DNA from: Welwitschia mirabilis
Taxonomy: Eukaryota > Gnetophyta > Gnetopsida > Welwitschiales
DNA length: 64,000 bases
Direction of reading: 5' to 3'
Assembly (NCBI GenBank): GCA_051453625.1
Contig: JBOZIK010000001.1
Span: 38,603,405 to 38,667,404, forward strand
Below the pieces are notes generated by a model. It was not told the DNA's origin. It ran no database searches and worked only from the letters and a program-made list of their open reading frames with translations. Positions 1 to 11,690 of this stretch are shown here, one piece after another; position 1 is the first letter of the stretch; every line of letters begins with the position of its first letter. Position numbers and translations under genes: made by a program.

Positions 1-42
1 TAAGAATCTATTCACACCTTTCTAAGGTTCTTGATCCTCACA
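1..42 (+). repeat. 3' end of a Ty1/copia (Sirevirus-like) LTR
   Basis: The window opens inside an LTR. The stretch with 'aagaatctattcac' followed by a short C/T-rich run resembles the LTR ends at 5630-5656 and 30703-30779. It ends in CA just before a decayed primer binding site. The rest of this LTR lies outside the window. The exact end base is inferred from the adjacent PBS. Confidence 0.6.
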
Positions 43-56
43 TTTTGTATAAAAGC
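43..56 (+). promoter_or_regulatory. Decayed primer binding site (initiator tRNA-Met type)
   Basis: The bases 'ttttgtataaaagc' match the usual copia PBS pattern TTGGTATCAGAGC with G-to-T/A and C-to-A changes. The site sits directly after the LTR end and before gag, where reverse transcription would be primed. It is an inference from position and partial match. Confidence 0.5.
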
Positions 57-169
57 TAAGTTAAGTTCGTTTTTAGCTTTTAACTAATCTAGACTCTAGA
101 ACCCAAAAATGAGTAATCTCTCTAATTAATTTTCCATTATCCACCTTTATTTGATTAGTCAAATTATGC

Positions 170-1070
170 ATATTGAAAAGCTAGTATGAGAATATTCCTT
201 AGATCCTTAGATGCAGATATTGAAGAGGCTATTTATAAATTTTATATTATGTATATGTTAGCAAAAACTAATGAAAATGATAATACCATTTAAGTTTTTA
301 AATCCTGAGATCAATGGGCTACCACCAATAAAACCAAAGCCACCACAAATACTTGTGCTCTTAATGCAATATTTTGTATAGTTTATGAAAATAAATTTAA
401 ACATATTGTAAATTATAATTATACAAAGGAAGCATAGGATATTCTTGAGATCGCTCGTGAAGTAACTTCCATCGCAAAGTAAGCTAAGATTCAAATGCTT
501 ATCTCCAGATTTGATTATATTCACATGAATAAGGAGGAGACTTTACAGGAGTTATTTGCCAAACTGACAAACATTGCTAACTCTATGGCAAGTCTAGATA
601 AACATTTGAATGAAGTAAAAGTGGTCAAAAAAGTACTTAGATCTCTTTCAAAAAGATTTAGACCTATAGTCACAGTAATTGAGGAAATCAAGAACATAAA
701 TATAATGGTACTAGAAGAGCTTAAAGGTAATTTATAAAATTATTAATTAAAATTATTTAAATATAAGAAGAAAAATATTACTTTGAAGTGTGTACAAGAA
801 GGATACAGATCTGGGAAGTTAGATGAGAAATTAGATGCTGATGAAGTTGCTCTTCTAGCCAGAAGGCTTAAAAAATTCTTACATAAAAGGAAAAGGAAGG
901 TGAGCCAAGTAGAAGCACAAAAAGAAAACACCTAAAATACAAAAAGGAGCAAGACAAAGAAAAAGAAATCCAATATTACTCTTGTAAAGGATTTAGACAT
1001 ATGGCTAATAAATGTCCAAATACCAAAAGAGATCATGGAAAATCAAATAATTCTTTGTTTTTTGCAACAT
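170..1070 (+). pseudogene. gag: Degenerate gag of copia element 1
   Basis: This is a remnant of a Ty1/copia capsid gene (UBN2 / gag-polypeptide family), which packages element RNA. The clearest part is an 80-codon open stretch at 495-737, with conserved features such as 'LFAKLTNIANSMASL' and 'VLRSLSKRFRPIVTVIEE' typical of the family core. A CCHC zinc knuckle follows at about 971-1018 (YYSCKGFRHMANKC), in which the first Cys has become Tyr. Stops and frameshifts occur throughout, so it cannot make a full protein. It lies between the PBS and a protease scrap, the expected copia order. Confidence 0.8.
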
Positions 1071-1739
1071 GGGGATAATGAAAATGAGGATAATAATAAT
1101 AATTTAGATTAATACTCAAATAGAAATAGAATAATATTATTCATGGCAATTGTGCCTCTAATTCAGAACCTACCTAGCACATTAGATTTGAATAATTTGG
1201 ATAAATTGATGAAGAACATGATGAATTAAATGATACTTATCAAGAACTATATAAGGAATGTGCAAAGTTAGTAAGAAGGATAAATGATTTAAATAAGGTT
1301 ATAAGGTCTCCTTTAAAGATAAGGATGAAATAGAATTAAAATATAAATTTCTCAAATCAGATAACTCCGATCTCATGTTATAAGTAAAAGAATTATCTTT
1401 TTTTGTTAATAATTTTTTTTGTGATTCTTTTAAATTAGAATAGATGCTTAGAGTTTGAAAACTTGCTAATGATAAATCAAGTATTAACTTCATATCAAAA
1501 CTTATAAGGTTAAAAAAAATAGATAACCTGGCAAAGTAAGATCATTCCTAGAGTTACTTGTCATTTTTGTGAAAATACAAGAATTCAAAACTCTTTTACA
1601 ATGTTAAAAAGTTAATGTTGTTTTCAAATTTAGTTAATTATTTTCCTTTTAAATTAATTTTAAAAGGAGGTATACCACCTAATTTGAAAAAGAGTAGGTG
1701 GGTAAAAGCTAATGATCTTAAAAGTTTTTTAATCTTAAA

Positions 1740-2110
1740 TAGATTTCAAAATCGTAAATGAAAATAGCTGGTACTTAGACAGTAGATGCTCAAGATATAT
1801 GATAGAAGAAAAATCAAACTTCAAACACTTGAGTAATATCAATAAAGAAGATGTTACCTTTGATGCTAATAGATAAGAGAAAGTAGAAGGCATCATAATT
1901 ATCAAAGGAGGTAATGTACTTAAAATTAATAAGATGTTATATGTAATGATTTAAAGCATAATTTGTTGATTATTAGCTAAATATGTAACAAAGCTCAAAA
2001 AGTAGTTTTTGATAAGTTAAAATGTAAAATTTTACATGAAAAATCAAATGTTATTATCCTTAGAGCAAGACGAATAGACAATGTTTATAGAATAGATAAA
2101 TCATTTTTTC
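1740..2110 (+). pseudogene. Protease scrap of copia element 1
   Basis: The reading WYLDSRCSRYMIEE at about 1769-1810 is the copia aspartic protease signature, normally written with D-S-G; here the Gly is Arg. Downstream are short stretches resembling the region before the integrase, in broken frames. Integrase, RT and RNase H are missing from element 1. The sequence passes from this scrap into unassignable DNA (2200-2580) and then an env-like ORF, so most of pol has been deleted. Confidence 0.65.
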
Positions 2111-2579
2111 AATATTGTTTTTCTCATGATACTCATGTAAAGTTATACATAAATGATTCAATCATGTTAATTACAAAGTTAAAAAAGAAAACAGTATTTT
2201 AAATTTTGTTAAAACTAAATGTCAACTAGTAGATATAATAGTAAAACCCTAAATTTATGATGTTTTTCTCAATCACTAAAACAAACTGGGGGTTAACTCA
2301 TCATCCTTTGACTAATTATAGGATGATCAACTAGATCATAGATTTAGTAAACTAGATGTAATTAGTTGACTAGCCTAAAAGTCCAATCATTCATACCTCT
2401 TTTAGTACTATAGACCCGTGTCTTGATGGGTGACCAAAACTTCAACTAGTTAACTAGACCTAAAGGGTTACAGTGTAGAAGTACTATCAGTGGACCCTAT
2501 TTATTTCTTAAATTCATCATAATCAACCTCTCTATAAAAGAAATATGCATACAAACCCTTTTTACTATGTTCTAGCCTT

Positions 2580-3705
2580 ATTTTTCTTCCAGATAAAGAG
2601 CATTTCTTAAATTTCTTATGTCTTCAAGCTCCTGCAAAGAGACCATAATGGCTAAAGATTCCTTTAGAAGAAGAGCAAAGGAAGTTCTAGCTAGGAAACC
2701 CTCTTATTTCTATTAATTAATATCTAAAGATGCCATAGATAAGTTCCAAGTGAAGTTTGACAAGAATCTTATGTGCCAAGAGGAAGCTATAATCACATCA
2801 ATTCTTGAAGAGCTCAAAAAATGATCCAGCTCTTAAGAGATTAGAATCTCTCTTATTTTCTTAATGTATCATGTTTGGATAATCCATTTCTTAGTCAAAT
2901 GTTCTACTGTAATGCTACCTATGATTGTGACTCTACTATCCTTGAAATCCTAGTTTTAGGGAAAACAATGAAGATCACTATCAACTTCATTGCAACCACT
3001 ACCAATATGCCTAGGAAAGACTATGATGAGTTTTAACCTCTTAGGAACTCCATGAAAGACAAGGTAGCAGTCACAAGAAAATTTTATGGTAGGTTTCATT
3101 CTTGAAAGCATACCGTCTCTACTTCTTTAATTATTCCTAAATATTACTTTCTTCATTTAGTTTTTACCTATAAATTTTTACCCTTGGCTGGTCGTTGAGA
3201 TGAGGCCTCCATCTATAGGACCTATCTGAAGTATTTAGTAGGGACTGGGTACTCTATTAATGCCCATGCTATATACTAAAGAACATGGTTTTTCAGTTAG
3301 AGTACCACAACACTAGGGATTTATTCTACTCTATGCTAATTGCTTATATGTACTAATACTATCATATGACCTTTTGTCCTAAGCTTAAAACCCATTAACC
3401 AATGTCATTCATTGGGTGTGTGATGTTGTTTTGCATGCATACCTTTGACCATTTAAAGAAGACCTCTAAATCTCCTTCTCCTAAGTAGGTCTCTGTAGAA
3501 AAGATACTTTCATACTTAAAGTGGATTAACTCTCATACAAAGCACATGAAAGAAGCTCCTATGGCAACTAGATATGACATTGCTAATACTTCTAAGAAAC
3601 CTAAAAATTTATCTTGAAAGATAGAAGAGGAAGAAGAAGATTCATAAGAGGAGTCTGGAGAAGGGGAAGAATAAGAAGAAGAAGAATCATACTAGATCTT
3701 TACTT
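2580..3705 (+). pseudogene. Env-like third ORF of a Sirevirus-type copia element
   Basis: Between the missing pol and the 3' LTR is a broken coding stretch. It starts near MSSSSCKETIMAKDSF (about 2618) and includes VLGKTMKITINFIATTTNMP (about 2950-3010). That resembles the G-K-x-I/F ... N/LP pattern of the plant-transposon-associated domain found in extra ORFs of Sireviruses. The C-terminal part (3617-3690) is a run of Glu/Asp codons interrupted by TAA and TAG stops. Sirevirus extra ORFs lie between RNase H and the 3' LTR, which fits this position. The function of such ORFs is not established. The assignment rests on position, the acidic tail and one motif. Confidence 0.5.
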
Positions 3706-4270
3706 TCATGTTTATGTTTTTTTCTTACTTGAGTGCTTTTATTTCCTTTTTATTAATTTAAAAAGGGGGATATTAGTTGTGTTTCTATGTGCTTGCAAAT
3801 GTAGTTTACTCTTGATGAGAAGTTTTTCTTTATATTATCTTTTTTTTTAATGAAATAGAATTCACTTTTTTTTATGATCTAAAATTTGTGTTTCAAATTT
3901 TTTAATGTAAACCTAATTTCTATATGAGTTTACATTTTTGATATATTAAACATTTAGGATCAAAATGTTGTTTATTCTATATATTTATAAGTGCACTTTT
4001 AAATATTAATGAAAAATAATTAAATATTGAATGGTCAAAATGTTATTTCTTATAAATGTAGTTTTTCATAAACATTCTAACATTTTCTTAATTCTTCAAA
4101 ATTTACACCTAAAAATTATTTTAATATTAGCACAAAGTAAGTCTTAATCAAATGGTCTTTATTTTGTATTAAAAGGCTTAAAATTTTTGCAAAGGTTAAC
4201 AGGCATTTCATGAGAGGAAGTTTTTTCAAATTTTAATAATTTGCAACTAAAAAATATTTGTCATTAATGT

Positions 4271-4283
4271 TAAAGAGGAAGAT
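4271..4283 (+). promoter_or_regulatory. Polypurine tract before the 3' LTR of element 1
   Basis: The purine-rich 'aaagaggaagat' directly precedes the LTR start TGTTAGA. This is where plus-strand DNA synthesis is primed in LTR retrotransposons. A second purine run, 'aaaaaggggga', lies upstream at about 3760-3771, just after the env-like ORF. Confidence 0.65.
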
Positions 4284-5656
4284 TGTTAGATTATGTATTA
4301 TCAATTGATGTCAAACTAATGTTTTCTGTGAAGCAAAATTTTTGTATCTTATGTAGAAAATATTAATCAATTATAGGTCAGAAGATGAAGCAAGAAATAT
4401 CGCATTTTTATCATTGAAACCTGTTAAGTTCAATTACCCTGTTAAGAGGTGATCAGATTTATAAGGGGTCAATTACACTTGAAGTGAACTCTCAAAATTA
4501 GATTAAACTCAAAGGGATTAACTAGACTTTTGAGGAGTTAACCGGATCTTAAAACCTGAGAATTAGTACTCTTAAATATATCATCAAGAAATTGATCAGG
4601 TAATTGAGAGGCCAATCAAACATGAGCAATGTGCACTCAATATTCCTAAGTCAATCTTCAAGGGATCAACTAGATACATGAGGAGTTGACTGGACCTAAT
4701 GTAGAAAACTAGAATGGATTTTCATCAGGACAAGTGAGTGACCAAATAAATATGTGGGTGACCAAATAAGTATTCGACCAGATCCTAAGGAGTTAATCGA
4801 ACATGAAGCCATAAGAAAACTTGAGTAATCAAACAACTTACTTAACTAACCTATTTAAGTCATAGTACTAGGAGGGATCGATCAAATGATTAAGAAGAAA
4901 ACTGGATAGAATGAAAACAAAAATTTTATATTTAATATGTATCCATTATCTGGTCTTTTTTAGCCATTGGAAGCATGCTTCTAAGTGTAATAAACCCTAA
5001 AAGCCTTTCATTATAAATAGCTAAGAGAGAAATCACTAGAAGGACTTTTGACCTTTTGCCAAATGATTGAAATTAGTGATTTATCATTGTACTAACTTGG
5101 CATTGCATTCCTGACCAAGGACAAGGTAACATCTATTGTATATTTGCTTTCAAGATTAGATCTTGTACTTCATTATTGTAGTTCATATCATTTATAGGAG
5201 AAGAGCTCCATTACAATCATTGTACTAAAGAACAAGTGATATCAGTGCACCAAGACATTTTACCATCAATACAGTACCATTTTAAAGGTTGAGAATTAAC
5301 CTAAAAAAGTCCATTAAAAAGGTTAAGGCTTATTTTGCAAAAGTCTATTGAAAAGGTTAATATTTAGCCTGTAAAAGTTTATGTGTAAAGATTACAAGTG
5401 AACTTGCAATACCTGAAAGAGTTAACAAAGTCTGAATCAGGATTGATAATAAGCTGATTGTCGAGAGTGGAGTAGGGGGTTTCCTAAACCACTATAAAAC
5501 TTGTGTGTATCTGATTAATATTTTTATGCTTTCTATTATTTTTCATTTTTCTAAATACTTTTACTTTATAATGCACAAGTTTTTTAGTGATTTATTTCAA
5601 GTAAGTTTTTATTGTAAGTTTATTTGATTTTTTTAAGAATCTATTTACCCCCCTTG
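4284..5656 (+). repeat. LTR (3') of copia element 1, about 1.37 kb
   Basis: The LTR begins with TGTTAGA right after a polypurine tract and ends in a 'ttaagaatctatttacccccctt' type terminus shared with 30703-30779. It contains phrases repeated in the other copia LTR, such as 'ccactataaa' followed by 'cttgtg' (about 5491-5510 here; 30640-30660 in the other). The block at 5285-5400 contains several imperfect copies of a unit of about 40 bp with 'aaaggtt' and 'ttagcct'. The LTR runs directly into the middle of a gag gene with no PBS, so its last bases appear deleted. Confidence 0.7.
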
Positions 5657-6015
5657 AGTCTAAAGAAGTTCAAGGGATTATTGATTACATGCAAAGCTAT
5701 TATTATGGATGATGAAGGATCTAAGATAAATAATATTACCTTGAAATGTTTAAGTTAATGCAAATAAGATTCCAACAATGAAGAAGATGATGAGGATTTA
5801 GATCTTTTAACTATAAATTTTAGAAGATTTCTAAGAAAATAAAAAGACTTTAATAGAAAAATATTTAATATCAGTGAGAATCAAATTAAGAAAAATTATT
5901 ATTCTAAGAAATTTAGTAGAAATAAGAAACCTCTACAATGATTTAAGTGCAAGGGATTTGAACACATAATAACTGAATGTGCCAAAACACGAAAACCCAA
6001 AATCAAAGGGAAGAA
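5657..6015 (+). pseudogene. gag: Extra partial gag (C-terminal half) fused to an LTR end
   Basis: This stretch encodes, in broken frames, the same gag segment as 6346-6720. SLKKFKGLLITCKAIIMDDE here corresponds to SLEELKRLCITCEAIIMNDE there. A zinc knuckle follows near 5936-5985 (FKCKGFEHIITECAK). It starts abruptly at the LTR terminus and has no N-terminal half. It stops at a 100-base gap, after which another gag begins. It is either the remains of a third element or a local duplication. Confidence 0.7.
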
Positions 6016-6115
6016 NNNNNNNNNNNNNNNNNNNNNNNNNNNNNNNNNNNNNNNNNNNNNNNNNNNNNNNNNNNNNNNNNNNNNNNNNNNNNNNNNNNNN
6101 NNNNNNNNNNNNNNN

Positions 6116-6770
6116 AAAAATTCCAAGTTACAATTCTTAACAACTCAATTTGAAAATATTAGAATGAAAGAATAATAAACTATCACTAAATACACAATGA
6201 AGATCATGGACATTGTGAATACAATATGGGGTCTTAGAGAAAAGATTCCAAAATAAAGAGTTATGAGAAAAATCTTGAGGAGCTTGCCCAAGCATTTTAG
6301 ACCTAAGATTACTAGGATTGAAGAGAGCAAAAATCTAGATACCATAAGTCTAGAGGAGCTTAAGAGGTTATGTATTACATGTGAAGCTATCATTATGAAT
6401 GATGAGGGACCTAAGATAAAGAATATTGCCTTGAAATATTCAAATCAATGTAAATAAAGTTCTAGAAATGAAGAACATGATGAAGATTTAGTCCTTTTAG
6501 CCAAAAATTTTAGAAGATTTCTAAGGAAATAAAAGATCTTAATAGAATATAATTTGATGCTAATGAGAATTAGTTTGATAAGAAAGATTCTTTCAAAAAC
6601 TTTAGTAGAAACAAGAAATCTCTATAATGGTTTGAGTGAAAGGGCTTTAAATACATATCAGCAAAATGTTCCAATACACAAAAAGTCAAAATCAAAGTGA
6701 AGAAAGCGCTTAAAGTCACTTGGGATAATGAGGAAGAATATAATTTAGAGAAATCTCAAGATAACAGATA
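6116..6770 (+). pseudogene. gag: Degenerate gag of copia element 2
   Basis: The frame from about 6140 reads through features of copia gag, including 'TTQFENIRMKE' and 'VMRKILRSLPKHFRPKITRI'. The latter lies in a 65-codon open stretch at 6263-6457. A zinc-knuckle-like KGFKYISAKCSNT follows near 6640-6680 with the leading Cys residues lost. It belongs to the Ty1/copia UBN2 gag family and is followed in order by protease and integrase. Stops and an upstream gap make it non-functional. Confidence 0.8.
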
Positions 6771-7370
6771 AGAGTATGGATTGCGCATTCCCGATAAGTA
6801 TGCTTTCATCAACTAACAATGATGAACATGCAATATTTAACGAGAAAGAGCTAGTATCTAAAAATTATAAAAATATTAAAGAAGCTTATAAATAACTAAA
6901 TTTTCATTGTGAAATTTTAGCTTGTAAAAATAGGGATTTAAGATCTGAATTATTGTCTCTACAAATTAAACTTGAATTAACTAATAAAGAGTTGGATAAG
7001 GATACTGAAAATCTTGCATGTGCAAATAAAACTGTGTATCTTTTATCAAGAGAGTTAGAGGATGTAAGGAAACTTAATGCTATTACCTCATATAAGTTTA
7101 ACAAGGTAAAATCTGATCACAGGAGGTATGCTTTGAAGTCTAATAATTTAAATTCTTTCCATATTTGATGTTTCTATTATGAAGCTTAGGGCATGTTAGA
7201 TTTTCTTGTCCCATCATAAAGAGAAATGTTTTCTAGTATATAAGTGACAGATTTTTTTGAAAACCAAAAGCAATGAACAATCAGTCTCTCATTAAGTAAA
7301 AATGAGTTAAAAAAGAATCTATCAAAGGATTTCTTGTTTAGACCACTCTTAAAGCAAAGGATCATTATGG
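6771..7370 (+). pseudogene. Gag C-terminal / spacer part of copia element 2
   Basis: The stretch holds an open segment of 71 codons (6953-7168) rich in Leu, Lys, Glu and Asp, consistent with the coiled-coil-like region Sireviruses have between the zinc knuckle and protease. Example: LQIKLELTNKELDKDTENLA. Its role is inferred only from position between gag and protease. Confidence 0.45.
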
Positions 7371-8808
7371 ATGGTACTTGAAGAGTGGACATTTAAGACA
7401 TATGATAGATGATAGAAGAAGATTTCACACACTTATCAAGTATGATGAAGGAAAGGTTTCATTTGATGATAATAGACAAGCAGTCATCAAGGAAAAAGGT
7501 ATGGTTTGTAAATATGATCTTTCAAAAATTGATGATGTTTTGTATGTAGAGGGCCTTAAGAATAATCTATTAGGTATTGTTCAAATGTGTGATAAAGGGA
7601 ACATAGTTATTTTTAACCAAAAAAATTATGTAGTAAAGAGTATATCTAGCAATAAGAAACTTTTAATTGCCATCATATAGGAAACTTGTATTCTATAAAA
7701 AGCAAATCTAATGATAAAGAGTTATGTGGTTTTACTCAAGAGAGTTAAGAACATCTCTAGCATAGAAGACTGGATCATTCAAATGTCTCAAACTTAAAAA
7801 TCATCTCCCAATAAGAGTTGAATAGAGGTTTACCCAAAATTAGCTTTTCAAATTCTGTCTTGTGTGAATATTATCAAGCATGAAAAATCATGAAATCTTA
7901 TTTAAAATCTAATCTTAAGATTTTTTCAAAAAGGCCTCTAGATATGTTGCATCTAGATTTAGTAGGGACTACAAAAGTAAGTGGCAACAGATATTTTATG
8001 ATGGTAGTTCATAATTCTACTCATTATCCATGGTTTAAGATTTTACATCTAAATCTGATGCCTTTGATAAGTTTTATAATCTTTACAAAAAATTTGGAAT
8101 TAAAAGGGCCTCACCATTAAGAAAATCATGTCTCATCATGGAGGTGAGTTGAAAATAAGAATTTTATTAATTTCTATGATAACTATGAAATATTTCATTA
8201 GTTTTTAGCTCCTAAAATACCATAGCAAAATGGGGTGGCAGAAAGAAAGAATAGGGTCTTAATAGAAATGGCAAGGAAAATGCTAAGAGAACATAATATT
8301 TAAATATGGTTTTGGAATAATTTTGTGGATACTAGTTGTTACATATCTAATAGGATCTTTCTAAGAGCTGGTACTCAAAGCACTGCTTATGAACTATGGA
8401 ATGTTAAGAAGCCCATGCTAAATTATTCCAAAATATTTGGTAGTAAACATATTATTGTGATGAAACAAATCTAGCTAAATTCTATCCTAAAAGTATGCAT
8501 GTTATTTTTATTAGATCTCTTTGAAAAGTAAAGCCTATAGAGTTTTTAATTATGATACAAATAAAGTTTAAGAATCTATTTATGTTAAAATTTTAGAGGC
8601 TGATAATGATAGAAAGATGATTAGAGATGACAAGGATGAGCCCATACCCTCTCCTAATAAAATTTCTCAAAGTGATCAGCAAAATATTACTAGCAATGCT
8701 GATGAGGAAGAGATTGATGATACCCCTAAGTTCACTTTTTCATGAAAATGCTATTCTCTTTCCCTCAGAATAAGAATAGATCATCCAACTAATTAAATCA
8801 TTTGAAAT
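7371..8808 (+). pseudogene. pol: Protease and integrase of copia element 2
   Basis: The protease signature occurs as WYLKSGHLRHMIDD (7371-7412), with the catalytic Asp of D-S-G replaced by Lys. The pre-integrase zinc-binding part includes HRRLDHSNVSNLK (about 7761) and a CEYY where a CxxC is expected. The integrase core begins near 7890; LDMLHLDLVG (about 7938) carries the first catalytic Asp position. QNGVAERKNRVLIEMARKML (about 8226-8286) surrounds the catalytic Glu. Further C-terminal integrase sequence runs to about 8560. In-frame TAG/TAA codons and frameshifts break it. A 715-base gap then hides the link to RT. Confidence 0.85.
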
Positions 8809-9523
8809 NNNNNNNNNNNNNNNNNNNNNNNNNNNNNNNNNNNNNNNNNNNNNNNNNNNNNNNNNNNNNNNNNNNNNNNNNNNNNNNNNNNNNNNNNNNN
8901 NNNNNNNNNNNNNNNNNNNNNNNNNNNNNNNNNNNNNNNNNNNNNNNNNNNNNNNNNNNNNNNNNNNNNNNNNNNNNNNNNNNNNNNNNNNNNNNNNNNN
9001 NNNNNNNNNNNNNNNNNNNNNNNNNNNNNNNNNNNNNNNNNNNNNNNNNNNNNNNNNNNNNNNNNNNNNNNNNNNNNNNNNNNNNNNNNNNNNNNNNNNN
9101 NNNNNNNNNNNNNNNNNNNNNNNNNNNNNNNNNNNNNNNNNNNNNNNNNNNNNNNNNNNNNNNNNNNNNNNNNNNNNNNNNNNNNNNNNNNNNNNNNNNN
9201 NNNNNNNNNNNNNNNNNNNNNNNNNNNNNNNNNNNNNNNNNNNNNNNNNNNNNNNNNNNNNNNNNNNNNNNNNNNNNNNNNNNNNNNNNNNNNNNNNNNN
9301 NNNNNNNNNNNNNNNNNNNNNNNNNNNNNNNNNNNNNNNNNNNNNNNNNNNNNNNNNNNNNNNNNNNNNNNNNNNNNNNNNNNNNNNNNNNNNNNNNNNN
9401 NNNNNNNNNNNNNNNNNNNNNNNNNNNNNNNNNNNNNNNNNNNNNNNNNNNNNNNNNNNNNNNNNNNNNNNNNNNNNNNNNNNNNNNNNNNNNNNNNNNN
9501 NNNNNNNNNNNNNNNNNNNNNNN

Positions 9524-10860
9524 TATAAGAATAAACTAGATGAATCAAGTACAATAGTTCAAAACAAAGTAGATTGGTAGGACAATGATATAGTCAAGAA
9601 GAAGGCATAGACTACGATGAGATCTATGCTCCAGTAGCTAGTCTTGAATCTATCAAACTACTATTAGATTATGCTTATGCTATAAAAATTAAAATATTTC
9701 AAATGGATGTAAAGATTATTTTTTAGAATGGTTATATTAAAGAAGAAGTTTATGTTAAGTAGCCACTAGGGCTCATCATGTATTCAAGTTCAAAAAGGCT
9801 CTATATGATCTCAAGCAAACTTCTAGAGCTTGGTATGAAACGTTATCAGATTTCTTATTAGAAAATTATTTTAAAAGTGGTAATGCTAATCCCACTTTAT
9901 TTATTAAAAGAACTAATAAATATACTCTTATTATGTAAATCTATGTTGATGACATAGTTTTTGGGGTTACCAGTGAAAAACTAATACTTAAATTTTATAA
10001 AGTTATGCAAAGGAAATTCGAAATGAGTATGCTTCGAGAACTCAATTTTTTCTTAGGTTTGCATATTAAACAATTCAAGAATGATACTTTTCTTAGTTAA
10101 TCAAAGTATGTCAAAGAGCTTCTAAAGAAGTACAAAATCGATTAATTAAAAGAGATTTACACTCCCATATACTCATTTACAAAAATTAGCAAGGATGAAT
10201 TAGGTAAACCTATAAATTAAATCATGTATTAAGGTATGATTGGTAGTTTATTATATTAACATCTAGTAGACCTGATATTACATTGAGTGTTGGTATATGT
10301 GCTCAATATCAATCTAATCCTAAGGAATCTCATTTCTCTTTAGTTAAATAAATTTTTTATTATCTTAACAATACAAGTAATTTTGATATTTGGTTTTATA
10401 AGAATACTTCACTTGATCTAGTTGGGTATAGTGATGCAGATTGGGCCAGATGCATAAATGATATAAAAAGTACAAGTAGAGCATGTTACTTTCTTGGAAA
10501 TCATCTTGTTGCTTGGATTTCTAAGAAACAAATCTTAATTCTCTCTTCACGGCTAAGGCCAAGTACATATCTACTAGAGCTTGCTACACTCAATTATTAT
10601 GGATGATGCATATCTTACTTAAGTATAGAGTTGAGATGATAAGTACTCAACTCCTGTGTGATGGTAGCAGTGCCATTAACATTGCTAATAATCTTGTGTA
10701 GCACTCAAGAACTAAGCTTATTGACATTATGAATCACTTTATCAGAGAACATGTCAAAGAGGCATAATTTAGCTTGATCATGTATCGACAGGCAAACAAC
10801 TTACCAATATATTTACCAAGCCTTTTTTAGAAGTGAGATTTGAGTTTTTAAGTTGAGTTG
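9524..10860 (+). pseudogene. pol: Reverse transcriptase and RNase H of copia element 2
   Basis: Downstream of the gap, the copia RT (RVT_2) is readable: a 'DYDEIYAPVA'-like start near 9610, FQMDVKIIF near 9700, LYDLKQTSRAWYE near 9800 and the catalytic YVDDIVFG at 9939-9962. RNase H follows, with SDADWARCI near 10430, ACYFLGNHLVAWISKKQ near 10480, SSAINIANN near 10668 and HFIREHVKE near 10736. Several stops (mainly TAG, TAA) interrupt the frame. The order gag-PR-INT-RT-RH identifies Ty1/copia. The PPT and LTR at 11201-11226 complete its 3' end. Confidence 0.9.
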
Positions 10861-11200
10861 GGCATAGTAACATGTCCAATTGAGGTATGATCTTTGTTTA
10901 ATATCAATACCAAAATTTATACATATTCATCATTTTTTTTTAATGATTAATACAAATTTGTTATTTCTATTATGTATGTTTACTATTATCACCCTGTTCA
11001 CATGCTTTTCATGAGTATTTTTGTATATTTATTATTTTATTTTAGAATCAATAATGTCAAAAGGGAGGAGTAATGCAAAGACTATATGAGATACAATAGT
11101 TGTATCATTATATCATTTTAATAGGAATGTCGAACTTAGGGAGAGCTAGTCTACATCTCAGGAGGAGGTTATTTTAAACAGGCTTTTCAAATAATGGGAT

Positions 11201-11225
11201 TTGTCATCATTGAAAAGAAGGAGAT
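11201..11225 (+). promoter_or_regulatory. Polypurine tract of copia element 2
   Basis: The sequence 'tgtcatcat' followed by 'gaaaagaaggagat' and then the LTR start TGTAAG matches the arrangement seen in Sireviruses (TTTGTCATCATCAAAAAGGGGGAGAT then TG). It primes plus-strand synthesis in such elements. Confidence 0.75.
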
Positions 11226-11379
11226 TGTAAGTATAAGATTTCAATAATACCAACAAGTAAAAAAATCAAGCAATGAAATGTTAATCATTCATCATAATCA
11301 TGTTAAGAAGCTAACCTTTGCATGTGGATGTCCCCACTCAAAACAAGGAGGACGTCCCCTCCACTTGTAAGTAAAATGT
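11226..11379 (+). repeat. First part of the 3' LTR of copia element 2, interrupted
   Basis: The LTR starts TGTAAG just after the PPT. It contains the phrase 'gatgtccccactcaaa' at about 11328, which recurs at 29752 on the far side of the CACTA block. It is cut at 11379, where a CACTA terminus begins. The last three bases, TGT, also occur directly after the CACTA right terminus at 29726-29728, as expected for a 3-bp target duplication. Confidence 0.7.
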
Positions 11380-11690
11380 TACTACAAGAAAAATAGGCTT
11401 TTAAGGAATTTATTTAAATAAAAATATTAATTATAGGGCCTTTTATGATGTCCATTTTAATAAATGCATTAAATAAAAAGAATGATACTCTTTTAAAGGC
11501 ATTTTTCCCAATCAATTCCTTAAAATCCTTTGTTGAGTCTTTTTAAGGCATCTGTAAAAATAAGTACCTTAAAATCTCTCATCTTTTAAGGAATTTAACA
11601 AGAAAAACACCTTAGAAGGTATATTAAACATTGATATTTTAAGGCATTTAACAAAACAAATACCTGAAAAGCCCTACCTTATACCCAAAA
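11380..11690. repeat. Left subterminal repeat region of CACTA copy A
   Basis: Many short direct and inverted copies of a core like 'ttttaaggcatttaa' or 'ccttaaaa' are spread over 300 bp. In CACTA elements, subterminal repeats are binding sites for the transposase (TNPA-like proteins). The same core is found at both ends of copy C. Confidence 0.7.

Noticed and set aside
8793-9554. Long open frames across N runs (also at 31395-32184, 40250-41233 and 57113-57728)
   Set aside because: The reading frames consist almost wholly of unknown bases and say nothing about coding.
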